Shown piece by piece: positions 24,882 through 34,671 of a stretch of DNA of 64,000 nucleotides. The position numbers were made by a program, and so were the translations under genes. The notes beneath the pieces were generated by a model. It had not been told where the DNA came from. It did no database searches and saw only the letters and a program-made list of their open reading frames with translations. Where the stretch lies: positions 2,264,001 to 2,328,000 of the forward strand of contig AP024710.1 in assembly GCA_024363285.1 (NCBI GenBank), written 5' to 3'. Origin of the DNA: Leptolinea sp. HRD-7. Lineage in GTDB: Bacteria; Chloroflexota; Anaerolineae; Anaerolineales; Anaerolineaceae. Numbering within the stretch: the first letter of the stretch is position 1; each line of letters opens with the position of its first letter.

Positions 24882-26399
24882 GTGTTGGATAGCGCCGACA
24901 ATACCAATCACGACTTCAGTATCGTAATAAAAGGAGCTGGACTTTCTCTTTTAGGGAAGGTTGTTGGACGGTTCTTGAGCTTCATCTCAGACATAATATT
25001 GACAAGGACCCTAGGCGCAGGAATATTTGGCTTATATTCTATAGGTTGGACTCTCTTCAGAATCTTCCAGATGATTGTACCATTGGGGTTGCCACAGGGG
25101 GTTATACGTTACATTCCAAAATTCCAAAATGATGGTTCTAAAGAAAAAATAAAAGGATTATTTCTTGGCGCCTTTACTATTTCATTTGTTTTTGGTTTGA
25201 TATTTGGTTTACTTTTCTACCTGTCATCTTTCTGGCTTAGCAATTCAATTTTTCATAAACCTGATTTGCTTCCCGTGTTCCAGCTTTTTTCCTTTGTATT
25301 CCCATTTTGTCCTATTCTTTTCATATCAGCCAGTTTGTTTCGCAGTCAGTTCAAGATGAACAATTCTGTTTTGCTTGAAGATATTGGACAACCTTTTATT
25401 GGATTGGTTTTAATAATTTATTTTGTGGTTTTTACTAATTTGTCTTTTAGAAACGTGATCTTCTCTGAATTATTTTCCTTCATGATCTCAGGATTAATTG
25501 GAATTTATTATTCTGTTAGGATGTTCAAACAAGTTTTATCACCTAATATCACTCCTGATCTATCTCAACTAAAACAAGTCCTTGCATTTTCTATTCCGAC
25601 TTCGCTAGCTGGCGTATTTTCAGTAATTGTTTTTTGGGTTGACCGCCTTATTGTCGGTATTATGCTCCCCGCTTATGAAAATGGAATTTACCAAATTCTG
25701 TCTCAGCTTTCCATGATCTTTGTTATTTTCTATGCATCGTTCAATGCCATTTTAGGTCCGATGTTTTCAAATTTATTCGCTCAAAAAGACAAAAAACGAC
25801 TTCAGGAAATTTATCGGGTTGGTACAAAATGGAATTTTTATCTCGGAGTAATTCCATTTATTGTGATAATTCTCAATTCATCAAAGTTGCTTGGAATAAT
25901 ATATGGGGATGAATTCAAATCAGGGGCAATGGCCTTGATTGTTTTGTCATTTGGGCAATTAATTAACTGCGCTACAGGATCAATTGGTACTTTATTAATC
26001 ATGACTGGTCAACAGAAGAGTTGGTTTTGGATGACGACAGTTTCGCTGATTATCAATTCGATTTTCTGCTTTCTTCTGGTTCCGAAATTGGGATTGCTTG
26101 GTGCTGCCCTAGGTACTTCGATTTCAGTAGGTGGAATGAATATTGCGGCTACTATTTATGCTAGAAAAAAAGTAGGCTTATGGCCTTATGATAGACGTTA
26201 CTTAAAAGGATTACTGGCTGGAAGTACGGCACTTCTGTTGGGTTGGGCAAGTTCACAAATGTATCTTACAGCCTGGATATCATTTATTACAGTAAGTTTT
26301 GTGGTTATTTTCATTTTTATTCTTTGTCTATTTTTAATCGGTTTTGACCAAGAAGATAAAATACTATATCAAGTATTTCGGAAACGGTTGGGATTTTAA
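24882..26399 (+). CDS. Wzx-like oligosaccharide flippase
   Basis: 505 residues with about twelve to fourteen membrane helices, in the MOP/polysaccharide-export layout. The N-terminal block (IKGAGLSLLGKVVGRFLSFI...TRTLGAGIFGLYSIG) is characteristic. It should flip undecaprenyl-diphosphate-linked repeat units across the inner membrane. The GTG at 24882 is used because no other start gives the full N-terminus; no clear ribosome site precedes it. The gene is markedly AT-rich compared with rfbBA 23 bases upstream, pointing to a different origin. Confidence 0.87.
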   Translation: MLDSADNTNHDFSIVIKGAGLSLLGKVVGRFLSFISDIILTRTLGAGIFGLYSIGWTLFRIFQMIVPLGLPQGVIRYIPKFQNDGSKEKIKGLFLGAFTISFVFGLIFGLLFYLSSFWLSNSIFHKPDLLPVFQLFSFVFPFCPILFISASLFRSQFKMNNSVLLEDIGQPFIGLVLIIYFVVFTNLSFRNVIFSELFSFMISGLIGIYYSVRMFKQVLSPNITPDLSQLKQVLAFSIPTSLAGVFSVIVFWVDRLIVGIMLPAYENGIYQILSQLSMIFVIFYASFNAILGPMFSNLFAQKDKKRLQEIYRVGTKWNFYLGVIPFIVIILNSSKLLGIIYGDEFKSGAMALIVLSFGQLINCATGSIGTLLIMTGQQKSWFWMTTVSLIINSIFCFLLVPKLGLLGAALGTSISVGGMNIAATIYARKKVGLWPYDRRYLKGLLAGSTALLLGWASSQMYLTAWISFITVSFVVIFIFILCLFLIGFDQEDKILYQVFRKRLGF

Positions 26400-26511
26400 T
26401 TAATAGTTTACCAAAAAAAATTTTTACCTTTGAAACAAAATTTTTTAATTTATTCCATTTAAAGCTTTTTTTCCTCTCTACGGAAGTTTATTATCTACGC
26501 CATTTTGAGGA

Positions 26512-27363
26512 TTATGGAAAAAGAATTCGATTGATAATATAATCAAACCTTGGATCATATATCATTAACCATAATCCGAGGAGGCCAGCACCAGTTATCC
26601 AGGAATCAGGTAATAAACCATACAACGCCAATGGAAATGAATAAGGTTGAATATATGTTGAAAGCATTGGTGCTGTTGCAATTGAGAGTTTGAACTTTTT
26701 ATCACGTATTGCTACAACAAAAAGAGCCAGACCAATTGGAATAGAAAAAGGCCACAATGTCTGTTTATCACCAAAGTAGGTAATCATGAATTCGGCTTTT
26801 GCGAAATAATTACCAAATATGATAAACGACAACAAAAACAAAATAAAAACCGGACCAAAGACTCTCCAAATTTCTCTTGCCCCACCATTTTTCCAACTAA
26901 TAATTGCCCAGTATAAAGCCAGAAAGCCGCCAATTTGTGGTTTAATCATAACAAGTAGAAGCCCCCATTGTGGAGGTAGAATGAAACCTATTGCGACAAT
27001 CCAATCAATATTTACTTGAACCATGTTATATAAGGTCCCCATCTTTCTAAAAGTGAATCCCAAACCCAAAATAGATAAAGCTGCCCAAAAAGCATTCCCA
27101 AGCTTCTCGGGTAAAAGCGCAAATGGGATTATTGGTATTAGTACCCAGGGCGGATTAAAGAATTTGGGGACTAAATACGGATTACGAAAGTTAATTAGCT
27201 CCAATGCAGCTGGACGAAAAATCATCTTCCAATGTTCAAGGACTGGATATGTAACATAAATAAAATGCGAAAGGAAAAAGAATAAGAAAACAAAAATAGC
27301 TATGCTAATCCAAGTCCTATATCGTATAAGGTATTCTTTTATTAAAAAATATTCATTATGCAA
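26512..27363 (-). CDS. GT87-like integral membrane glycosyltransferase
   Basis: 283 residues with about eight membrane helices. The loop NPYLVPKFFNPPWVLIP resembles the acceptor-side loop of GT87 (DUF2029-type) polyprenol-phosphate-dependent transferases. It is shorter than the usual 400 residues, so it is a compact or trimmed member, and the call is tentative. The start is a TTG at 27363 with GAGG 6 bases upstream. It is AT-rich and is the only gene on the - strand between rfbB and the Wzy gene, which breaks the + strand operon. Confidence 0.55.
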   Translation of the reverse strand: MHNEYFLIKEYLIRYRTWISIAIFVFLFFFLSHFIYVTYPVLEHWKMIFRPAALELINFRNPYLVPKFFNPPWVLIPIIPFALLPEKLGNAFWAALSILGLGFTFRKMGTLYNMVQVNIDWIVAIGFILPPQWGLLLVMIKPQIGGFLALYWAIISWKNGGAREIWRVFGPVFILFLLSFIIFGNYFAKAEFMITYFGDKQTLWPFSIPIGLALFVVAIRDKKFKLSIATAPMLSTYIQPYSFPLALYGLLPDSWITGAGLLGLWLMIYDPRFDYIINRILFP

Positions 27364-27451
27364 GAAAAACCTCGTAATTCATTATTGAGATCAATGGATT
27401 CATCCTCTTGTAGCTTCTTTTTTCTACAAGGGTAATCTGCTGTAATATTCG

Positions 27452-28297
27452 ATGAATATATTTATAATGGAAAACATGAAAAAAATAAAACGAATAAATT
27501 CATCTGAAATTACGTTAACTAGAATGTCAAACGCCATAAGAATCCGAATAAAGGATATTCGCCATTTAATCCAATGGTATTTACTTCCATCTGCAGAAAC
27601 TAATCGAATTGCGCTAAAGAATTTTCGTAATTTACATCAGGGGAAGCGATGCTTTATTGTGGCTAATGGACCTAGTTTGAGAAATACAGATCTCAGTTTA
27701 TTAAAAAACGAAATTACATTTGGATTAAATCGAATTTATTTAAACTTTAGCGTTTCTGATTTTCGTCCTTCTTATTATATTTCAGTCAATGAACTTGTCT
27801 TAAGCCAATATTCAGATGAAATTGAAAATTTAAATATGCCAAAATTCGTCAATTGGAATATGAGGGAAGCATTCCACAATAATAATAATATATTTTTCTT
27901 AAAACCTAAATTTACGATTAACGACTACTTCGCTGATGATATATCAAAGCCTATTGTCTTTGGCGCAACAGTTACTTTTGTAGCACTGCAAATCGCTTAC
28001 TTTATGGGTTTTTCACAGGTAATTCTGGTAGGTTTAGATCATAATTTTGTCGAAAAGGGAATTCCAAATAGTATTGAAAAACGGAAATCCGATTTGGATA
28101 ATAACCACTTCAATCCTAATTACTTCCCTAAAGATACGAAATGGCAACTCCCTGACCTTTTAAGATCCGAAATAGATTATCAACTGGCAAATGAAAAATT
28201 CGCTTCTGATAATCGCGAAATTTTAGATGCAACTATAGGTGGGAAATGTCACGTATTTAAGAAAGTAGACTATCTTTCGGTTTTTAGCAATGCATAA
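27452..28297 (+). CDS. DUF115/MptE-like protein of the polysaccharide locus
   Basis: 281 residues. The block CFIVANGPSLRNTDLSLLKNE followed by FGLNRIYL matches the N-terminal core of DUF115/6-hydroxymethylpterin pyrophosphokinase MptE-like proteins. The same fold occurs in bacterial glycan clusters and resembles some sialyltransferase-like enzymes, so a glycosyltransferase role is possible. The later VILVGLDHNF segment is also typical. No membrane segments. AT-rich. Starts at 27452, 27467 or 27476 are all possible. Confidence 0.65.
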   Translation: MNIFIMENMKKIKRINSSEITLTRMSNAIRIRIKDIRHLIQWYLLPSAETNRIALKNFRNLHQGKRCFIVANGPSLRNTDLSLLKNEITFGLNRIYLNFSVSDFRPSYYISVNELVLSQYSDEIENLNMPKFVNWNMREAFHNNNNIFFLKPKFTINDYFADDISKPIVFGATVTFVALQIAYFMGFSQVILVGLDHNFVEKGIPNSIEKRKSDLDNNHFNPNYFPKDTKWQLPDLLRSEIDYQLANEKFASDNREILDATIGGKCHVFKKVDYLSVFSNA

Positions 28298-28393
28298 TTT
28301 GAGATTTTCTTCTAAAGAGAAAAGAAATCAGGATATTTTGCAATATTTAAATTTTATTATAAGAATGAACACCGAAAATGAAATAATTGTGCA

Positions 28394-29149
28394 ATGAGTA
28401 GAATATTGGATATTAATATTTCAGCAATAAATTATTCCAATGCCTCTCATCAAATTGTGGATTGGGGGAGAGCTCATGAGAGCAGGTATGTATGTGCTTG
28501 TAACGTGCACATGATTATGGAAGCGCACGACCACCTTTCATTTCGTCAAATACTAAATAATGCAGATTTAGTTACACCGGATGGCATGCCCCTGGTCTGG
28601 ATGATGCGGATAAAGGGCGAACCCAACCAGTCAAGGGTTTATGGCCCAACATTAATGCTCCATATATTAGCCCTGGCAGAGAAAGAAAAACTCCCGATTG
28701 GTTTTTTGGGCAGTACTGATCATGTACTTACTAAATTATCAATTAACTTGAAGAAGAAATTTCTAAATCTGATGATTAATTACTGTAACAGTCCATCCTT
28801 TGGGAAACTATCTGAGACTGAAAATAATAAAATTATTGAAGAGATCACACAATCCAAAATCCAGATTCTATTTGTAGGTTTAGGCTGCCCAAAACAGGAA
28901 ATCTGGATGGCAGAGCACAAAGGGAAAATCCCTGCCGTAATGGTAGGCGTCGGCGCGGCGTTTGACTTCCACGCCGGAGTAAAACCTCAATCGCCGCCAT
29001 TTTTACAAAAGCTTGGGTTGGAATGGCTTTTTAGACTTTTCCACGAACCCAGACGCCTGTGGAAACGGTATCTTTACAATAATCCCCGTTTCATCATTCT
29101 GGCTATCGCCGATTTGTTAGGTTTGTATCATCCGGCTAAAATGAAGTAG
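28394..29149 (+). CDS. WecG/TagA/CpsF family glycosyltransferase (GT26)
   Basis: 251 residues. It has the family blocks CNVHMIMEAH, ADLVTPDGMPLVW, GPTLMLHIL, FVGLGCPKQEIWM and VGVGAAFDFHAG. Enzymes of this family add the second sugar, often an N-acetylmannosaminuronate- or ManNAc-type residue, to an undecaprenyl-diphosphate-linked primer. It sits 1 base before the WbaP-type gene that would make that primer. The first two thirds are AT-rich and the last third (after about 28,880) is G+C-rich, so a recombination junction may lie inside the gene. Confidence 0.92.
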   Translation: MSRILDINISAINYSNASHQIVDWGRAHESRYVCACNVHMIMEAHDHLSFRQILNNADLVTPDGMPLVWMMRIKGEPNQSRVYGPTLMLHILALAEKEKLPIGFLGSTDHVLTKLSINLKKKFLNLMINYCNSPSFGKLSETENNKIIEEITQSKIQILFVGLGCPKQEIWMAEHKGKIPAVMVGVGAAFDFHAGVKPQSPPFLQKLGLEWLFRLFHEPRRLWKRYLYNNPRFIILAIADLLGLYHPAKMK

Positions 29150-29150
29150 T

Positions 29151-30554
29151 ATGCTTCGTCGTTTTTCCACCAATTTTGCCCTTCTCTCCATTTTCCTTGA
29201 TGGACTTTCCGTCCTTCTGGGATTGTGGCTATCCAGCATCCTTCGTCCGTGGATGAATCAGTTTTCCTTTTTCGAAAAGGTGGCTGACTGGCAGGTTACC
29301 CCAAAAGCACTCTACATCATCTTTCCATTGATATGGCTCTTGATATTTTTAGCGTTTTCAATATATGATGGCACAAAATATATGCGCGTAGTCGACGAAA
29401 TGGCCGCTCATTCTGGCGCGGTTTTCATCGCGGCTATTTCATCCGCCGGTATTCTGTACCTCTCCTTCCGTGAAGTCTCCCGCGCGCTGTTCGTGGTTTT
29501 TGTAGTCCTCACCTATGTGTTGACGGTCACCTGGCGGCTGGTTGTGCGCTTGTATTTCCGGTCACAGCAATTGACGCCTGCCAGAAAACGCCGGGTGCTG
29601 GTGGTAGGCGCCGGGTCGCTGGGGCAGCGCATTCGCGATCAGATCAATTCCATTCACGACCGGGGTTTGACCTTTGTCGGGTTTGTGGATGATGATGGCA
29701 GAGAAATTGACAAAGTCCTTGGCGGCAAGGGAGAGATCAAGCAGGTTGTCACAAAACACAAGATCAGTGACGTGGTCATCGCGCTGCCGTATTCCGCCTA
29801 CCCGGAGCTTGGGCAGATCGTCCAATGCATGGAAAAAGATCCGGTTCAGATCTGGGTGGCACTTGGTTTCTTTGACCTCGCACTCTATAAGACAACCATA
29901 GAGAATTTCGCTGATATTCCCATGCTGGACCTGCGTGCTTCAGCGATCGACAACTACCAACGTATGGTCAAGCGGGTGTTTGATGTGCTTATTTGTACAA
30001 TCGGACTGCTTTTCGCGCTGCCGGTAATGGCTTTGATCTCACTTGCCATTATGCTGGAGGATGGACGTCCGATTTTCTTCCTCCAAAAACGTGTGGGGGA
30101 AAACGGCCGTATTTTCTCTATGTTCAAGTTCAGGACAATGGTGAAGAACGCGGAGGACTTGCAGAACCAGGTGGAAAAGATTGATGCCGATGGGAATGTC
30201 ATCCACAAACTGCGCGACGACCCACGCGTCACCCGGGTGGGGAAGTTCCTGCGGCGGTTCAGCCTGGATGAGGTTCCCCAGATCTTTAACATTCTGGGTG
30301 GCACCATGAGCCTGGTGGGTCCGCGGCCTGAAATGCCCTATCTGGTGGATAAATACCAGCCCTGGCAGCGCAAACGTTTTGCCGTGCCACCAGGGCTGAC
30401 AGGCTGGTGGCAGATCACCGGGCGCAGTGACAAACCGATGCACTTGCACACCGAAGATGACCTGTATTACATTCAGAATTATTCCATATGGCTGGATATC
30501 CAAATATTGATCCGCACAGTCTGGGCTGTACTGATCGGGAGAGGTTCATACTGA
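29151..30554 (+). CDS. Initiating polyprenyl-phosphate sugar-phosphotransferase (WbaP/WcaJ type)
   Basis: 467 residues. Four N-terminal membrane helices are followed by a CoA-binding-like Rossmann domain (VLVVGAGSLGQRI) and, after a fifth helix, the Bac_transf catalytic domain: PIFFLQKRVGENGRIFSMFKFRTM, DEVPQIFNILGG, SLVGPRPE and PGLTGWWQITGRS. It transfers a hexose-1-phosphate (often glucose or galactose) from UDP-sugar to undecaprenyl phosphate, the first step of the repeat unit. It follows the GT26 gene by 1 base. Confidence 0.94.
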   Translation: MLRRFSTNFALLSIFLDGLSVLLGLWLSSILRPWMNQFSFFEKVADWQVTPKALYIIFPLIWLLIFLAFSIYDGTKYMRVVDEMAAHSGAVFIAAISSAGILYLSFREVSRALFVVFVVLTYVLTVTWRLVVRLYFRSQQLTPARKRRVLVVGAGSLGQRIRDQINSIHDRGLTFVGFVDDDGREIDKVLGGKGEIKQVVTKHKISDVVIALPYSAYPELGQIVQCMEKDPVQIWVALGFFDLALYKTTIENFADIPMLDLRASAIDNYQRMVKRVFDVLICTIGLLFALPVMALISLAIMLEDGRPIFFLQKRVGENGRIFSMFKFRTMVKNAEDLQNQVEKIDADGNVIHKLRDDPRVTRVGKFLRRFSLDEVPQIFNILGGTMSLVGPRPEMPYLVDKYQPWQRKRFAVPPGLTGWWQITGRSDKPMHLHTEDDLYYIQNYSIWLDIQILIRTVWAVLIGRGSY

Positions 30555-30563
30555 CCATGCAAA

Positions 30564-31877
30564 ATGAGAATTATTGAACAGGACCGGTTGGTCAGGCGTT
30601 TATCAGGGTTTCTGGATGGCTTGATCATCTTTTGCGGATTATTGGTCGTGAATTCTACGGCCACTACATTCACGTCTCAATTTCCTGATTTTAGCGATTT
30701 CTCGGAACCGGCGTGGATGATGGTTGGAGCTGCCGTATTTATCCTCTTCGCGATCGCATTGCAGATAAAGATACACTCACTGGGCCGGGATTTTAAAAAT
30801 TTGTGGATGCAGCAAAAACCTCTGATCATCTTTGTCATCTACTGCGCGATCACATTGTTATGGAGTACGTACGAACTTGCCAGTGTGTACGAATTCTCGC
30901 TTATGCTTTTTGCCACCATGGTCGCTTCTTACTTTGTTACCCGGTTTCCCTCTAAAAAAGTTTTAAGAATTATTTACTATTTTGGTGTGGTTTCAGCCAT
31001 CCTCAGTGTTGTACTTTTATTTTTACTGCCTGATTACTCCCGTTTGAACAATGTGGTTTTCAATGGCGCCTGGCGAGGTGTTTTCTGGCATCGCAATCAC
31101 ATGGGCAGCCTGATGGCCTTTTTTAGCACCCTGTATCTTTTTGACATGGTTGGAAATTGGAAGAAGTGGAAACGGTTTTGGGTCAGCCTTGTGTTGTTTG
31201 TCACATCAACTGTGCTGGTGTTCGGAAGTTGGTCAGCCACTGGAATTATTATTTTTTTCGTATTGAACGCGCATCTAATTCTGGCTTTGTTGTGGATTCG
31301 GTTCAGAGAAAAACTAACCCGCAAGCATTACTTAATTCTACTGGGAGTTTCCCTGGTACTTATTTTGGGAATGCTGCTTAACTTGAATCTGATTTTCGGG
31401 CTGTTAAAGCGCTCATCCACTCTCACCGGGAGGACACCCATCTGGGAAGACATGCTCGTAAATTTGTGGCCTGTCAGACCACTATTTGGGTATGGTTTTG
31501 GTGCGATATGGAACCAGGAGTATTACCGGGTTTTGATCCAAACCAGGCATCAGTGGGCTTATGAAGTATTCTTCGGGGATAACGGGTTCATTGATCTGTT
31601 GTTGAACACCGGATTGATAGGATTGGGATTGTTCCTGTATTACTTCATTCGGGTTGGTATCAATAACATCAAAAAATTTAAACAACACCATGATCTGGAT
31701 CTTTTTCCACCGGTATTGATATTCGTTTATGTTTTATGGGCGAATATCTCATACAGCTTCCTGTGTGAGGTGGATCAATTTGTCTGGATGTTGTTGGTGA
31801 TTTCTTCCTTCTTGCCCGTAAAAGTTTTAGAAGAGAAGATGATCGCGCAAAGCAAAACCAGCAACCCCCAACCGTAA
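30564..31877 (+). CDS. Wzy-like polymerase / O-antigen ligase family
   Basis: 437 residues with ten or more membrane helices. A large outside loop late in the protein carries FGYGFGAIW and the HNGFIDLLLNTG-like segment (here DNGFIDLLLNTGLIGLG) that is typical of the Wzy_C/O-antigen ligase family. It should polymerise flipped repeat units, or ligate them, on the outer face of the inner membrane. It starts 9 bases after the initiating transferase. The last 103 bases overlap, tail to tail, the coding end of the convergent gene. Confidence 0.87.
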   Translation: MRIIEQDRLVRRLSGFLDGLIIFCGLLVVNSTATTFTSQFPDFSDFSEPAWMMVGAAVFILFAIALQIKIHSLGRDFKNLWMQQKPLIIFVIYCAITLLWSTYELASVYEFSLMLFATMVASYFVTRFPSKKVLRIIYYFGVVSAILSVVLLFLLPDYSRLNNVVFNGAWRGVFWHRNHMGSLMAFFSTLYLFDMVGNWKKWKRFWVSLVLFVTSTVLVFGSWSATGIIIFFVLNAHLILALLWIRFREKLTRKHYLILLGVSLVLILGMLLNLNLIFGLLKRSSTLTGRTPIWEDMLVNLWPVRPLFGYGFGAIWNQEYYRVLIQTRHQWAYEVFFGDNGFIDLLLNTGLIGLGLFLYYFIRVGINNIKKFKQHHDLDLFPPVLIFVYVLWANISYSFLCEVDQFVWMLLVISSFLPVKVLEEKMIAQSKTSNPQP

Positions 31878-32986
31878 AACCAGCCAAACAGGGTGAAACC
31901 GGCCATTGATGTTTTGAAATTATCCAACACATGCACTACCGGAACAGAAAAGATCACGGCACTCACATAATACTTCCAGTTCCATTTTTTTATTTCAAAG
32001 AATACGGGCAATAACAACAGGGTATATCCTGTCCACGCAATGGGGGAGATTAATAAAGAAATAGTGACTCCCAACGCGTTAACGGCAGTGTCAACCGGCC
32101 GGTGTTTATATATGTGCCATAAAACGGACAGGCTGAGTATTGCTCCAAGGAGTATGCCAGCAACCGGTTCCCCTATGCGGGCTGTGAGACCCTGGAAAGA
32201 ATTATTACCGGGAAAGAGCAGTAAAACAGGTGTAAATAATTTACTAGCTTCAAGCCATTGACTATAGATCTCGAATCCATTGGTAGCAACAGGTATTAGG
32301 CTCACAAGCAGACCGGTGAAACCGGCAGACAGGAAAGTCTTCCATCGCCCCGCGGCAAGAAGAGCGAACGCCCAGAAAATAAAGTTAGGTTTAAAGGCGA
32401 TCAACAATCCCAATATTATTCCTGCCGGAATTTCTTTATTATTCTTTATGAAAACATACGTCAGGACTGCCAGTAACAGCAAGAAACAATAAAGCTGCCC
32501 AAGTTGAATTGTGTGCCAGAATCCGGCTAGAGATACGGCCCAGGCAATTCGAAAAATCGCCGAAGTGCCGATCTTCTTATATGTATGTTGAAGCAGAATT
32601 ATCGATACCGTGAATAATAGTACTGAAATGATCCGCCAGGTATTTATAGATACAAACGGGTCAATATTCGCGATTTGTTTAAAAATGACAACAGATATCG
32701 GCGGGTTTAGATTAGGTGCGTCTCCTGAGAGCGCGATCCCCTTGAAAGTGACATTAAAAACGAGCGGAGAGTCTGATGAATATGGATTTTCTCCTGCCTC
32801 TGATAATTGCCCGGCAGCGATGAACGAGCCAAAATCATGCAATTCACCCAGCGTTGTGCCAACAAAGATAGCGTTAACGGAATAAACATATAGCAATAAT
32901 CCGGTGACAATAATTGTTTTACAGATATTCCCCAATCGGGAGAAGATTCTTTTGCCTGTCTCCACTGTTCTATTTCTTTTTTCCAA
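31775..32986 (-). CDS. GT87-like integral membrane glycosyltransferase
   Basis: 403 residues, the usual length for the GT87/DUF2029 family, with about ten membrane helices. Family-like blocks are NPYSSDSPLVFNV, NLNPPISVVIFK, LGQLYCFLLLLAVLTY and GLLIAFKPNF. Members use polyprenyl-phosphate mannose or related donors outside the membrane. The TTG at 32986 lies 2 bases after the stop of the gene upstream, with GGAAA before it, so the two are translated together. The 3' end overlaps the convergent Wzy gene by 103 bases. Confidence 0.75.
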   Translation of the reverse strand: MEKRNRTVETGKRIFSRLGNICKTIIVTGLLLYVYSVNAIFVGTTLGELHDFGSFIAAGQLSEAGENPYSSDSPLVFNVTFKGIALSGDAPNLNPPISVVIFKQIANIDPFVSINTWRIISVLLFTVSIILLQHTYKKIGTSAIFRIAWAVSLAGFWHTIQLGQLYCFLLLLAVLTYVFIKNNKEIPAGIILGLLIAFKPNFIFWAFALLAAGRWKTFLSAGFTGLLVSLIPVATNGFEIYSQWLEASKLFTPVLLLFPGNNSFQGLTARIGEPVAGILLGAILSLSVLWHIYKHRPVDTAVNALGVTISLLISPIAWTGYTLLLLPVFFEIKKWNWKYYVSAVIFSVPVVHVLDNFKTSMAGFTLFGWFYGWGLLVLLCAIIFSSKTFTGKKEEITNNIQTN

Positions 32987-32988
32987 GG

Positions 32989-34584
32989 TTACTTTTCCAT
33001 CTTCTTTAGAATAAGTACAGAATCATTCTCAAAAATGATTTTGTTATTTGTTGATTGCCGAAGCGACAATTCCAAAGGGATTAAACAATATCCGTTATTC
33101 GACATGCAATCCGTCTTGGTTATATAAACATGCGAATATGCTAAACTATATTGCCCCGCCCAGATTTCAAGACAGGAAGTTCCTTTATTCATACAGCTTT
33201 TTAATTCATAATAGTTCTTTTTATTTTTATCGAATTGACCATCCGGAAGCCATTCTGAACCTTGAACGGTAGTCATACTTTTTCTCCCTGATAAAACCGG
33301 GAACCATTCATTTGACCGATCTGCCCCCCAGGTAATCGCGGAATCCAGAACAATGAATTGACTGTCTTCCGGGGTGTTTTCCTTGACCCACTCCATGGCG
33401 GCTCGCTCGGGTTTGGATAAGGCTTCCAGCGCCGAGTTTTCCCCGGATGGCGCGAGAAATCCCATGCAGAATGGGATCAGAACTGAAAACGCGATGAAGA
33501 TCGAACTGTACGAAGGGACGAGATTCCTTTTCGTGTTCCCTTCTTGTGCTGTACGCCTGTCATCTAACCGGTTCAATGCCGGTAGAATGATGGAAAACAC
33601 GGTGATAGACGCGAAAATCGTCACCGGAAAGATCAGGGGACGGTTCACACTTCTGGGACTGAAGAACATGATCAAAAGGAACCAGAGCACAAGCCGGAGC
33701 CTGCCGGAAAACAGACAATAGATCAAACCAATAATGGCCAGCACGTTGACATACGTCACAAGCTTCTCATCGGTGAAGGACATACTGAGCAAATGGGCGA
33801 TGGATGTTATCGGATTGAACTCGCCTGACGAGAGGGCGGATACCATGGGGGAGAAGCCGAAACGGCTGAGAACTGTCAGCCAGTAGGGAGACGTCAACAG
33901 CAGCACTCCGGTTGCATAGACCAGCGCGGTCTTAACAAAGGTTTTAAACCGCATGGCTGGAAAAGAGAACAAGGCAATGCTTATTCCCGTTAACACACCA
34001 TATTCAAGGTGATGTAGCATCATCATAGAAGCGAAGAGAATCGATAAAAACAAACGGAATTTTTTCTGCCGGTTTATAAACGCGAGGTAGAAATATAACG
34101 ACAAAATAAAGAACAATTGCGCGGGTGAGCGGGTCAACCCGCCGCCGGATATCAGCCACTCATATCCTGGTGGAATGATGGCATAAAAGGCTGTAGCCAG
34201 AAGTGCCTGGTTCTTCTTCCGGAGAATCTCAAATGCCAGAAAGAAGAAAGCCGGGATAGAGAGAATATTGAAGAATAATGGCAGGAACCGGAGGATGGAT
34301 ATATGGTCGATTTGGAGCCATTCGTTTACATATGCGGCCAGATAAAAGGAGAGAGGTGGATACACAAAGGGAATCTTTGCATGATTGAATGAAATGAAGA
34401 ATGGCAATACAAAATTGTTTTTTTGCAGGTCAATGATCATCGTGTAGAACATTCCGCCGTCATTTAATACAAAATCAGATCGGGTAATGTAATACAGCCG
34501 AAGCCATAATCCGGCGAGGATAATAAGAAGTAGGCTTACCAACGGGTTTGAGGCTTTTGTTCCGCTCTTTTTTATCAGACTCAT
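32989..34584 (-). CDS. GT-C type membrane glycosyltransferase (GT39/PMT-like)
   Basis: 531 residues with about ten membrane helices. The first outside loop has an acidic residue in LNDGGMFYTMI and a later FVYPPLSFYLAAY segment, the layout of ArnT/PMT-like GT-C enzymes. A soluble C-terminal part (about 400-531) holds WVKENTPEDSQFIVLDSAITWG, typical of the domain after the membrane part in these enzymes. The donor is probably a polyprenyl-phosphate sugar. It lies between two other membrane enzymes on the - strand. Confidence 0.7.
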   Translation of the reverse strand: MSLIKKSGTKASNPLVSLLLIILAGLWLRLYYITRSDFVLNDGGMFYTMIIDLQKNNFVLPFFISFNHAKIPFVYPPLSFYLAAYVNEWLQIDHISILRFLPLFFNILSIPAFFFLAFEILRKKNQALLATAFYAIIPPGYEWLISGGGLTRSPAQLFFILSLYFYLAFINRQKKFRLFLSILFASMMMLHHLEYGVLTGISIALFSFPAMRFKTFVKTALVYATGVLLLTSPYWLTVLSRFGFSPMVSALSSGEFNPITSIAHLLSMSFTDEKLVTYVNVLAIIGLIYCLFSGRLRLVLWFLLIMFFSPRSVNRPLIFPVTIFASITVFSIILPALNRLDDRRTAQEGNTKRNLVPSYSSIFIAFSVLIPFCMGFLAPSGENSALEALSKPERAAMEWVKENTPEDSQFIVLDSAITWGADRSNEWFPVLSGRKSMTTVQGSEWLPDGQFDKNKKNYYELKSCMNKGTSCLEIWAGQYSLAYSHVYITKTDCMSNNGYCLIPLELSLRQSTNNKIIFENDSVLILKKMEK

Positions 34585-34671
34585 TAGTTCATAACCCCGG
34601 ATCCGTAATTACCGTGACTGGTGACTGAATATCTGCTAATTGTATATCCAGAAAGTCCATACTGGCCTGCA

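Noticed and set aside
26400-26511. Mobile element remnant next to the AT-rich cassette
   Set aside because: The gap is AT-rich with long A and T runs, but no inverted repeats, target duplications or transposase fragments were seen.
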